64,000 nt of DNA from Anaerolineae bacterium (GTDB lineage Bacteria > Chloroflexota > Anaerolineae > Aggregatilineales > Phototrophicaceae), in contig JADLAY010000075.1 in assembly GCA_020849765.1 (NCBI GenBank), positions 62,001 to 126,000 of the forward strand. Reading direction: 5' to 3'. The translations under genes and the position numbers were made by a program. Below the pieces are notes generated by a model. It did no database searches. It saw only the letters and a program-made list of their open reading frames with translations, and was not told the origin of the DNA. Below, piece by piece: positions 16,386-23,895 of the stretch. Each line of letters starts with the position of its first letter. Position 1 is the first letter of the stretch.

Positions 16386-17482
16386 CGGCGGCGCGACCTG
16401 CGCAGGAATTCGACGCCCGCGCCCGCCAGAACGGCGACCTGGACGCCAAGGCCGACGATCAACCAGGTGGGCAGCGAGCGACCCGGAGACGTCGTTGCCG
16501 CGCTCACGACGGCCTGACTGACCGGCGCCGAGGTGGACAGCATGGCGACCTCGGTTGGCGTGCCTGACGGGACTGCGGTAGGGGCAGCGGCCAGCGCCAG
16601 CGGCAGATCCGCCAGCGTAGCAATGCCGGGGACAGTCGGCGCAGGCGATGGGGTGGCCGTCATTTCGTCGAGATTTTCGGGATAGGGCGTCGGGTATAAC
16701 GGCGTGGGTGTTACGCCTGACTCCGGATTTTCGCCGCCGGGGGTCGGTGTGTAAGTACCCGCTTTGGGCGGGATGCGCAGGATGCTGCCAATTTCCAGGT
16801 CGCGGACGTCGGCGATGCCGTTGATAGACTGCAAGTAGGGCAACACGTCCCAGGTATAGCCATATATGAGCAGGATGTCACCGAGGGTATCGCCCGGCTG
16901 CACCTCGTGCAGGATGTTGCCATACTCGTCGACGCCGACGACGTAGGCCGGTTGCGCGGGTGGCGCCGATGATCCAGCGCTGGCGCCGCCGTTGGAGGCT
17001 ACGGAGATCGGGGCCGATCCGCCGCCCGGATTGCCAAAGACGAGCACGTACGCCGTACCCCAGGCCGCATGCCCAACGCCGATGCCGACTTCCTGATAAC
17101 GGTCATTGACCAGACCGCGATAGTGAATTTCGGAGTTGATCCAGAACGTCCAGGCGTCACCGGCGGTGGCGCTGCTGCCGCCATAGATATTTTCGCTGAC
17201 GTCACTGGAAGGATACCCGGCATTGAGCGCCCGTGTGCGGGGGCCGCTGCCATCCGGGCGCGTGTGGCTGACGGTGCCCGTCGACGCCATCCACTGCGCC
17301 TGATCCTGAGCTGCGGCACTCAGAGCGCCACTGAGCGCATAGGGCGCACGCCCGACACTGGCGCGCAGGGCGTTGATGCGACCCAATAGATCGCCGACAT
17401 CATCCTGCGCCCTCAGGTTTGTAAAGGGCACAAGACTGAGTAAAATCAGGGCAATGAACCATCTACGCCTCATGACGCGCAT
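16382..17482 (-). CDS. Membrane-anchored CAP (SCP-like) and LysM surface protein
   Basis: A 366-residue protein with a signal peptide (to about residue 25), a CAP/SCP domain (about 30-150, with SHTRPDGSG and ENIYGG motifs), a LysM domain (QPGDTLGDILLIYGY to ILRIPP, about 200-245), a Pro/Thr-rich stretch and a C-terminal transmembrane helix followed by RRSRRR. LysM binds peptidoglycan-like glycans. CAP domains have diverse extracellular roles. The C-terminal anchor with a basic stop-transfer puts it on the outside of the cell membrane. It is coupled to the downstream small helical gene by an ATGA overlap. Confidence 0.85.
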   Translation of the reverse strand: MRVMRRRWFIALILLSLVPFTNLRAQDDVGDLLGRINALRASVGRAPYALSGALSAAAQDQAQWMASTGTVSHTRPDGSGPRTRALNAGYPSSDVSENIYGGSSATAGDAWTFWINSEIHYRGLVNDRYQEVGIGVGHAAWGTAYVLVFGNPGGGSAPISVASNGGASAGSSAPPAQPAYVVGVDEYGNILHEVQPGDTLGDILLIYGYTWDVLPYLQSINGIADVRDLEIGSILRIPPKAGTYTPTPGGENPESGVTPTPLYPTPYPENLDEMTATPSPAPTVPGIATLADLPLALAAAPTAVPSGTPTEVAMLSTSAPVSQAVVSAATTSPGRSLPTWLIVGLGVQVAVLAGAGVEFLRRSRRR

Positions 17483-17666
17483 TGTAGCATATGGGTGCGC
17501 GTTCTCCAGGCTGTTCTATGGTCAGATGAAGTGTATGTGAGTGTTTGAACTTCGACACTTGTCAATATCTTATGTGTTATTAGACTTGCGCACACTTAAA
17601 ATGGGCATCATCAAGCGTATGCCAAGAAATTGAGCGTTTGCGCGACTGTGCAGTGAGTGAGGTGAG

Positions 17667-18302
17667 ATGGATAGTCAATTAGCTCTGGTCGTAGCCATTA
17701 TTGTATTGAGCTACTTTCTGGGTGCGATACCGACAGCGTACGTGGTTGGCCGTTTGAACAATGTGAATATCTTCGCCGTAGGCAGCGGCAATATGGGTGC
17801 GACCAACATCTCGCGCTCGTTGGGCCTGGCCTGGGGCATTGTCGTCTGGCTCGTCGACAGCTTGAAGGGCGTGGTCGCCATCGTGCTCTCGGTGCACATT
17901 CTGCCTGGGAATCCGGCGCTGGCCTCGACCCTGGCCGCGATTGCTTCTGTGATCGGTCACAACTGGTCGGCCATCGTCGCCCTGATCACCGGCACCCTGC
18001 GCGGGGGCAAGGGCGCCTCGACCGCCTGGGGCACGCTGCTCATCATCGCGCCGGTGCAGGCGCTGGTCGGCTTCCTGGTCGCGCTGGCCGTCGTCGTCGC
18101 GACGCGTTTCGTCTCGCTTGGCGTGCTGGTCATGTTCAGTCTGGTCACGCTGTGGACGCTGGTCTTGATCGCGCAGGGCGTCGTTCAGCCGATCTACACC
18201 CTGTACTTCATCGTGATCGCCGCGCTGATTTTCATCCGCTTCCGCGAAAATATCGACCGGCTGCTCAGCGGAACCGAGCGCAAGCTGGGCGAGCGGACTT
18301 GA
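17667..18302 (+). CDS. plsY: Glycerol-3-phosphate acyltransferase PlsY
   Basis: A 211-residue membrane enzyme that transfers the acyl group of acyl-phosphate to glycerol 3-phosphate, the first step in phospholipid synthesis. All three conserved blocks are present: GSGNMGATN (substrate/phosphate loop), GHNW with GGKG (acyl-phosphate site), and the C-terminal RFRENIDRL with GTERKLG. About five to seven membrane helices are visible. The start is well supported by GAGGTGAG just before ATG 17667. It is somewhat longer than the roughly 200-residue norm. Confidence 0.95.
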   Translation: MDSQLALVVAIIVLSYFLGAIPTAYVVGRLNNVNIFAVGSGNMGATNISRSLGLAWGIVVWLVDSLKGVVAIVLSVHILPGNPALASTLAAIASVIGHNWSAIVALITGTLRGGKGASTAWGTLLIIAPVQALVGFLVALAVVVATRFVSLGVLVMFSLVTLWTLVLIAQGVVQPIYTLYFIVIAALIFIRFRENIDRLLSGTERKLGERT

Positions 18303-18378
18303 GAAATACGCTTATTGCCCGTACACGATAGCTTGCTGTTTAGGACGCTGATCGACTCTCACCGGATGCTGGGTGGCT

Positions 18379-19596
18379 ATGCCCGATCCTCATGATGCCA
18401 CAACCCGGGACTCGCTGTTGCATTGGCGCAGCGAGTTTCCGATTCTTGAACGCTGTACCTACCTGATCAGCAATTCTCTCGGTGCGATGCCACGCGGCGT
18501 CTACGACTCGATGCGCAGTTACGGCGATGCATGGTCGACGCTCGGTGTGCGCGCCTGGGGCGATGGCTGGTGGGATCTCAGCGGCCAGGTTGGCGATAAG
18601 ATCGCGCCGCTGATGGGCGCCCCAGCGGGCAGCGTACTGGTCCAACAGAATGCCAGCATTGCCAACAGCATCCTGTTCAGCGGCATGGACTTCAGCGATC
18701 CGGCGCGCGACAAAGTCGTCATCTGCGACATGGATTTTCCATCCGATGTCTACGTGCTGCGTCGCTGGCTGCCGGAACACATGCGCATCCACACTGTCAA
18801 ATCTCACGACGGCATCACCATCGATACCGACGAACTGCTCGACGCCATAGACGAGCGGACGCGCCTCGTCAGCCTGAGCCACGTGCTGTTCAAGAGCGCC
18901 TACATCATGCCCGCGGATGCGATCGTCGCCAAAGCGTACGCCGTCGGCGCGCAAGTGATCCTGAATGGCTACCATAGCGTCGGCGTGATCCCGGTCGATG
19001 TGAGCGCGAATGGGATTGACTTCTACGTCGGCGGCGTGCTCAAGTGGCTGTGCGGCGGGCCGGGCGGTGTTTTCGTCTACGTCCGTCCCGATCTGCTGAA
19101 GACGATCGAGCCGCGCGTCACCGGTTGGTTCGCCCATCAGAATCCGTTTGCGTTCGAGCTGGAGCAGCCCGCGCTGCGCGAAGACATCTACCGGCTGATG
19201 ACCGGCACGCCAGGGATTGCCTCACTGTATGCGATTCAGCCGGGGGTCGACATCATCGCCGCCGTGGGTGTGAACGCGATCCGGGCCAAATCGATCCGCC
19301 AAACGTCACTCCTGATCGAGCTGGCAGACCGCGCGGGCTACGAGGTCGTTTCGCCGCGTGAGACGGCTGAGCGCGGTGGGACGGTCACCGTCAATCCGCC
19401 GCATGCCTATGAGGTTTCGCGCGAACTGTTGGCCCGCAACATCGTGATCGACTACCGCCAGAACGCCGGGATACGCATCGCACCGCATTTCTACAACAGC
19501 GACGACGAGATCCAGCTGGTGATGGACGCCATTGCTCAGATCCTTGCCGACGAAAGCTGGCGGCGGCACCTGGCCGGGCGGTCGTTTGTGACATAG
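18379..19596 (+). CDS. Kynureninase-like class V PLP enzyme with Asn at the cofactor Asp position
   Basis: A 405-residue fold-type I enzyme of the aminotransferase class V/kynureninase group. The PLP lysine K222 lies in GGVLKWLCGGPGG, and the preceding motif reads NGYHSVG (N196, H199). In relatives the first residue of this D-x-x-H motif is the Asp that holds the pyridine nitrogen of PLP, and here it is Asn (codon AAT). Other parts, such as DFYVGG and a C-terminal RIAPHFYN, are normal. ATG 18379 is chosen over GTG 18373. The enzyme may have altered chemistry or be inactive. No other tryptophan-pathway gene is adjacent. Confidence 0.75.
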   Translation: MPDPHDATTRDSLLHWRSEFPILERCTYLISNSLGAMPRGVYDSMRSYGDAWSTLGVRAWGDGWWDLSGQVGDKIAPLMGAPAGSVLVQQNASIANSILFSGMDFSDPARDKVVICDMDFPSDVYVLRRWLPEHMRIHTVKSHDGITIDTDELLDAIDERTRLVSLSHVLFKSAYIMPADAIVAKAYAVGAQVILNGYHSVGVIPVDVSANGIDFYVGGVLKWLCGGPGGVFVYVRPDLLKTIEPRVTGWFAHQNPFAFELEQPALREDIYRLMTGTPGIASLYAIQPGVDIIAAVGVNAIRAKSIRQTSLLIELADRAGYEVVSPRETAERGGTVTVNPPHAYEVSRELLARNIVIDYRQNAGIRIAPHFYNSDDEIQLVMDAIAQILADESWRRHLAGRSFVT

Positions 19597-19616
19597 GGCG
19601 CCGATAGCGTTACAAT
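19586..19616 (+). promoter_or_regulatory. Candidate promoter of the FGGY kinase operon
   Basis: TACAAT (19611-19616) with TTGTGA (19586-19591) 19 bases upstream. GTTAC and GTAAC flank the region from 19609 as a short inverted repeat. The -35 spacing is longer than ideal. Confidence 0.4.
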
Positions 19617-19694
19617 CTCGGTCGTAACGTGGTCGGACAAAGCGTCGAGCCGCGTGCACAAGAGATTATTTGCCAGCAACAGGTTTTAGACTTC

Positions 19695-21218
19695 GTGACG
19701 CAGCTTCTTCTGGGAATCGACGTCGGCACAACGGGCGTCAAGGCGGCGCTCTTCACGCCGGACGGCCATCTCGAAACCGTCGCAACCGTCGAGTATGCGA
19801 CTCAATATCTGCGACCCGGCTGGGTTGAACAAGATCCGCAAGATTGGTGGCAGGCGACCTGCACGACTATCCGCACAGTGGTGAGCGAAGTGCCGAATGC
19901 GGCCGAACGAATCGCGGGTGTGGCGGTCAGTTCGCAGGCACCGGCCCTGATCGCGACCGATGCCGACGGCAATCCGCTGCGCCCGGCGCTCATCTGGATG
20001 GATCGGCGCGCGGATGCGGAAGTCGAGCAGTTGAAGGCCTTGTTCGGCGCGGAAAAGATCTACCGCGTGACGGGTAACCGGCCCGATGCGTTTTACGTCG
20101 CCGCCAAGCTCCGTTGGTTCTGGCAGCATGAGCCGGAACTCCACGCCCGGACGCGCTGGATTTTGCAGATCCCCGGCTACATCAATGCGAAGCTCACGGG
20201 CACGTTCGCCGTCGATAATTCGCATGCTGCGCTGCTGCAACTGCGCGATTATGCGACTGGGGCGTGGTCGATGCCCATCTGTGAGGCCTGCGGTGTCGAT
20301 CTCGAACGACTGCCGCCGGTTCTGGCAGGGTATCAGATTCAGGGTGAGGTGACACGCGCTGCCGCTGAATTGACCGGTTTACGCGCGGGCACGCCGGTCA
20401 TGGCGGGCACGGTTGACAGCGCGGCGGCGGCGGTCGAAACCGGTGTGGTCGAGGAGGGCATCGCCGCCGAGATGACTGGTACGTCGACCGTGCTGATGAT
20501 GCCGAACGCCCGTGGGGTGACCGAATCGGCCTTCATTGCCATGCCGCATGCGCTGCCGGATATGCACCTGCTGCTGGGAGCCATGGTGTCCTCCGGCGCG
20601 AGCGTGAACTGGTTTCGCGAAAACTTCGGCCACTGGGAGCAGCAAGAGAGCGAGCGGCTGAACGAGAACATCTTCGAAATTTTCGTGCGCGAGGCGGAAA
20701 GCATCGGCGCGGGCAGCGATGGACTGATATTCCTGCCCTACATGATGGGCGAGCGCTCGCCGATGTGGCACACGAATGCGCGCGGCGTGCTCTTCGGGCT
20801 GTCGCTGGCGACTTCGCGCGGCGCCGTCATCCGCGCGATTCTGGAAGGGACGGCTTTTGCCATACGCCACAACATCGACGTGGCGCAGCAGGCGGGCGTC
20901 CCTGTGCGCGAGGTGCGCTCTGTCGGCGGCGGGACGCGCAACCGGCTGTGGAATCAGATCAAGGCTGATATGCTTGGCGTGCCGGTGCTGCTGCCGGAGA
21001 CCTCGGTCGGCGCGCCGTTTGGCGATGCCATGCTGGTCGGGATGGGCCTGGGCTTGTATCCCGACCCGGTCGCTGCTGTGAAGCAGATGGTGCGCATCAA
21101 GACGGTCTACGAGCCCGATCCACGGGGGCAGGCGCGTTACGATCGCCTGTATCCGATCTATCGGAATCTGTACGAACATTTATGTGATGACTTCGACGCA
21201 TTAGCGGAGGCGCAATGA
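19695..21218 (+). CDS. FGGY-family carbohydrate kinase (xylulokinase-like)
   Basis: A kinase of about 507 residues from GTG 19695, which I prefer because the protein then begins right at the actin-fold phosphate loop LLLGIDVGTTGVKAA. The open frame extends back to 19629. Other family features are WVEQDP, SSQAPALI, the IWMDRRA substrate loop, and AGTVDSAAAA plus GGGTRNRLWNQI in the C-terminal ATP domain. It phosphorylates a sugar or polyol, with xylulose the closest guess. The stop overlaps the next gene's start (ATGA), pairing it with an SDR that may oxidise the matching polyol. Confidence 0.85.
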   Translation: MTQLLLGIDVGTTGVKAALFTPDGHLETVATVEYATQYLRPGWVEQDPQDWWQATCTTIRTVVSEVPNAAERIAGVAVSSQAPALIATDADGNPLRPALIWMDRRADAEVEQLKALFGAEKIYRVTGNRPDAFYVAAKLRWFWQHEPELHARTRWILQIPGYINAKLTGTFAVDNSHAALLQLRDYATGAWSMPICEACGVDLERLPPVLAGYQIQGEVTRAAAELTGLRAGTPVMAGTVDSAAAAVETGVVEEGIAAEMTGTSTVLMMPNARGVTESAFIAMPHALPDMHLLLGAMVSSGASVNWFRENFGHWEQQESERLNENIFEIFVREAESIGAGSDGLIFLPYMMGERSPMWHTNARGVLFGLSLATSRGAVIRAILEGTAFAIRHNIDVAQQAGVPVREVRSVGGGTRNRLWNQIKADMLGVPVLLPETSVGAPFGDAMLVGMGLGLYPDPVAAVKQMVRIKTVYEPDPRGQARYDRLYPIYRNLYEHLCDDFDALAEAQ

Positions 21219-21967
21219 GCGATTCAGACAATCGACGTGTGGCATTGGTGACCGGGGGTTCGCGCGGGATTGGCCGCGCCTGCTGTCTGGAATTGGCGTC
21301 GCGGGGTATGGCTGTGGCGCTCAGCTATCGCTCGAACGCCGAGGCGGCGCAGGCAGTCGCTGACGAGATCGCGGCGATGGGTGGTGAATGCGCCTTCTTC
21401 CAGGCGGACCTCGCCGTTCCGGAAGCGGCGGATGTGCTGGTCAAGGAAGTCCTGGCGCATTTCGGGCGCATCGACGTGCTGGTCAACAATGCTGGTGAGA
21501 TGGTCAGCGCGTCGGTCATGAAGCTCGAAGATTCGATGCTGGACGAGACGCTGACAGTGCATCTGGCAGCGGCCTTCCGCTGCTCCCGTGCCTGCCTGCC
21601 CGGCATGGTCGAGCGCGGCTGGGGTCGGATCATCAACATGACCTCGCAGGCAGCCTACACCGGATCGGCCAATAACGCTCATTATGCGGCCGCCAAGGCC
21701 GGGCTCGCCGGTCTGACCTATTCGCTCACGAAAGAGGTCGCCGCCGCGGGTGTGACGGTCAACATGGTCGCGCCGGGCCGCATCCTGACCGACCTGATCA
21801 TCGCCAACCTCGAGGCGCGCCAGGAGGAATGGCTCAAACAGACACCGGCTCGCCGATTCGGGCGCCCTGACGAGGTAGCGTCGGTCGTCGGCTTCCTGGC
21901 GTCGGATGCCGCCAGCTACGTCACCGGCGCGACGATTCACGTCAACGGCGGCCAACTGATGGGGTGA
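21215..21967 (+). CDS. SDR oxidoreductase coupled to the FGGY kinase
   Basis: A 250-residue classical SDR with TGGSRGIG near residue 12, NNAG near 90, INMTSQ carrying the catalytic Ser, and YAAAK (YxxxK). The C-terminal YVTGATIHVNGG is the usual substrate-loop end of FabG-like enzymes. The RSNAE stretch after strand 2 favours NADP. Overlap with the kinase gene suggests a polyol or sugar dehydrogenase in the same pathway. A FabG-type ketoacyl reductase cannot be excluded. Confidence 0.85.
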   Translation: MSDSDNRRVALVTGGSRGIGRACCLELASRGMAVALSYRSNAEAAQAVADEIAAMGGECAFFQADLAVPEAADVLVKEVLAHFGRIDVLVNNAGEMVSASVMKLEDSMLDETLTVHLAAAFRCSRACLPGMVERGWGRIINMTSQAAYTGSANNAHYAAAKAGLAGLTYSLTKEVAAAGVTVNMVAPGRILTDLIIANLEARQEEWLKQTPARRFGRPDEVASVVGFLASDAASYVTGATIHVNGGQLMG

Positions 21968-21995
21968 TCGGCGATCACGCTCTCGGACTCTGAAA

Positions 21996-22031
21996 CCGGG
22001 CGGGAACCGGCTCTATGAAGTTCCCGCCCGG
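21996..22031. other. 12-bp perfect hairpin between convergent genes
   Basis: CCGGGCGGGAAC (21996-22007) pairs fully with GTTCCCGCCCGG (22020-22031). It lies between the ends of the SDR gene (+) and the S8 protease gene (-). No T run follows on either strand, so it would act as a transcript-end structure rather than a classic terminator. Confidence 0.5.
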
Positions 22032-22089
22032 ACGAACAGCAATCGCTCCTCAATCAACCGTGGTTGTTTTCTGAAAAGGCCTGGCGCCG

Positions 22090-23895
22090 TTATTGCACTA
22101 CCTCCAGTATGGGCTCTCCCAGAGGAGTCATCCCTTTCAACAACGTGATAAGGCTGATGAAGAGTCCTGCATCAAGGAACTGGTCCCTGAGTGGGATACC
22201 GCGTTCCGCGACGTTCACCATGATGCCGCTCATGATTGCCGTGGAAAATGAGGTGCCCGACCACCAGGCCCAGCCTGTCTCATTTCGCAGCCGGAGATCC
22301 GTTTGATCGAAGACGCCGTCCTCATTCGGGAAGAATTCACTGCTGTAAAGGCCCAATAGGGACTCTTCGGGCGGGCATACACTGTCCAGGCGTAAGCATA
22401 CCTGCCCGGCTTTGGGTTGTTCCGTATCGCCGCCCAAGACGGCGACGCCCACCATGGGGGGCGTGTCCGCCAGGTTGGAATACCACACCCGTTGGCCCCC
22501 CTTATCCAGCGCGCCCACGCCAATGACTCCGTCATAGGCAGCCGGATAGCACGCATTTGGCGGTATGGTGAGATTGGGATCGGCTTGATTGCCCGCCGCC
22601 GCCACGATAATGGCATTGCGGCTGCGTTTCGCGCCCTTGACCGCGGCGAAGAGATCTTCTTTGTCATGGGGCAGACCCTGTAAGAAGTTCAAGGGCGAAA
22701 GGAGCGGACTGAGCGCCCATTTGATCGTCTCGTAAGTAAATGAGGTGAAGTGAGACACGACTTCTTCGATGGTGTTGAAGTCGATGCACAAGCTCATGTT
22801 GATGACGAGAGGGCCGTTCCCCAGCACAGTCCGATTACCGGTCTCATCGCGCAGGGCATTCTGCTCGATGGCCGACAAACCGCGCCTGAGCGAATCGAGC
22901 GTCCCGAGACCATATTTGTTGAGAACCTGGACAAGATAGATATTCGCTTCCGGGGCAATCTGGTGGATGATTCCGGCGATAAACAGCCCATGGTCGGGCA
23001 TTTCATATCCACCGCTGCGTTTGAAGTACTTAATCGCTGCCTCTTTTTCGGCCTGCTCGGTCGGGGTTGTGGGCTGTTGTCTGGCGACTGCGGGGTTTGG
23101 CGGTGGTTTCAGCCTGGTAAAATCTATCCCAAGTTGGCGCGCGCGCATGATGTGCAGTTTGTTGCGCAAGCTGCTCAGAAGGTCGTTGTCTTTGAATGTA
23201 GCGTAAGCGCGATCGAGATCGGCTTTCTCCGGTGCGGTATCAAGGATGACGACGTTGACGGGCTGAGCGGTTTGCGCCGCGATATTGACCGCGCCCAACA
23301 CACCGGAAAAGAGCGAGAGAAGCTGATCAAAGCGCTGCTTTTTGAACTTCTTGGGCTCGATTTTGCCTGTCTGGGCTGGCACCGCCACAGGAGAGGGACG
23401 ACCACCCGGCCCGCCGGTGGGCATGGTTCCCTGGGTGCCGCCAAACAGCCAGTTTGGCGAGGCGTATTGAAAATCGAAGTTCTCCATCAATTCCGCGAGA
23501 TGTTCCTTGGCGGCGGTCACTAGATGCGTGACGGCATCTCTGGTTGTCTCGGTCGGAAAATACGCTCCCTGAATGCCGCGGAAGTGGAGGGCAACCGATG
23601 GTATTGGTTCCTCTTCCTCCGCCTCCGCCTCTGCCCGCGCGACCACCGGACGGGCATCCTGCTTGCTGGCATACAATTCCTCTGGCGAGAGAGCGACAAT
23701 GCGAATAACATCGTCGCCGGTGATGTTCGGAACCGTGACCGGTCGCCCTTCGACCCCGAGATCTTGTCGTACGAAGTCGTCAATCCGCGCGATCAGACGG
23801 TTTCCAAGATCAGCCAGTTCCTGGGGCGGCGCCCCTGGCCTATCCCGTAACTGTATCAACAATTCATCCTCAATGAAGAATCGTTCAACGTGCAT
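22090..23895 (-). CDS. S8 subtilisin-like serine protease of the CHAT locus
   Basis: A 601-residue protein from ATG 23895, chosen because AGGGGG lies 6-7 bases upstream. The start sits inside the end of the CHAT gene (11-base overlap). The first 200 residues form a non-catalytic N-terminal region with a Glu-rich patch and a Pro/Gly linker. The catalytic triad is Asp219 (VILDTAP), His302 (DHGLFIAG) and Ser549 (SGTSFSTA), with the oxyanion Asn in AAAGNQAD. The proline usual after the Ser motif is replaced (STA). No signal peptide is seen, so it is probably intracellular. Overlap with a CHAT protease suggests that one processes or activates the other. Confidence 0.85.
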   Translation of the reverse strand: MHVERFFIEDELLIQLRDRPGAPPQELADLGNRLIARIDDFVRQDLGVEGRPVTVPNITGDDVIRIVALSPEELYASKQDARPVVARAEAEAEEEEPIPSVALHFRGIQGAYFPTETTRDAVTHLVTAAKEHLAELMENFDFQYASPNWLFGGTQGTMPTGGPGGRPSPVAVPAQTGKIEPKKFKKQRFDQLLSLFSGVLGAVNIAAQTAQPVNVVILDTAPEKADLDRAYATFKDNDLLSSLRNKLHIMRARQLGIDFTRLKPPPNPAVARQQPTTPTEQAEKEAAIKYFKRSGGYEMPDHGLFIAGIIHQIAPEANIYLVQVLNKYGLGTLDSLRRGLSAIEQNALRDETGNRTVLGNGPLVINMSLCIDFNTIEEVVSHFTSFTYETIKWALSPLLSPLNFLQGLPHDKEDLFAAVKGAKRSRNAIIVAAAGNQADPNLTIPPNACYPAAYDGVIGVGALDKGGQRVWYSNLADTPPMVGVAVLGGDTEQPKAGQVCLRLDSVCPPEESLLGLYSSEFFPNEDGVFDQTDLRLRNETGWAWWSGTSFSTAIMSGIMVNVAERGIPLRDQFLDAGLFISLITLLKGMTPLGEPILEVVQ

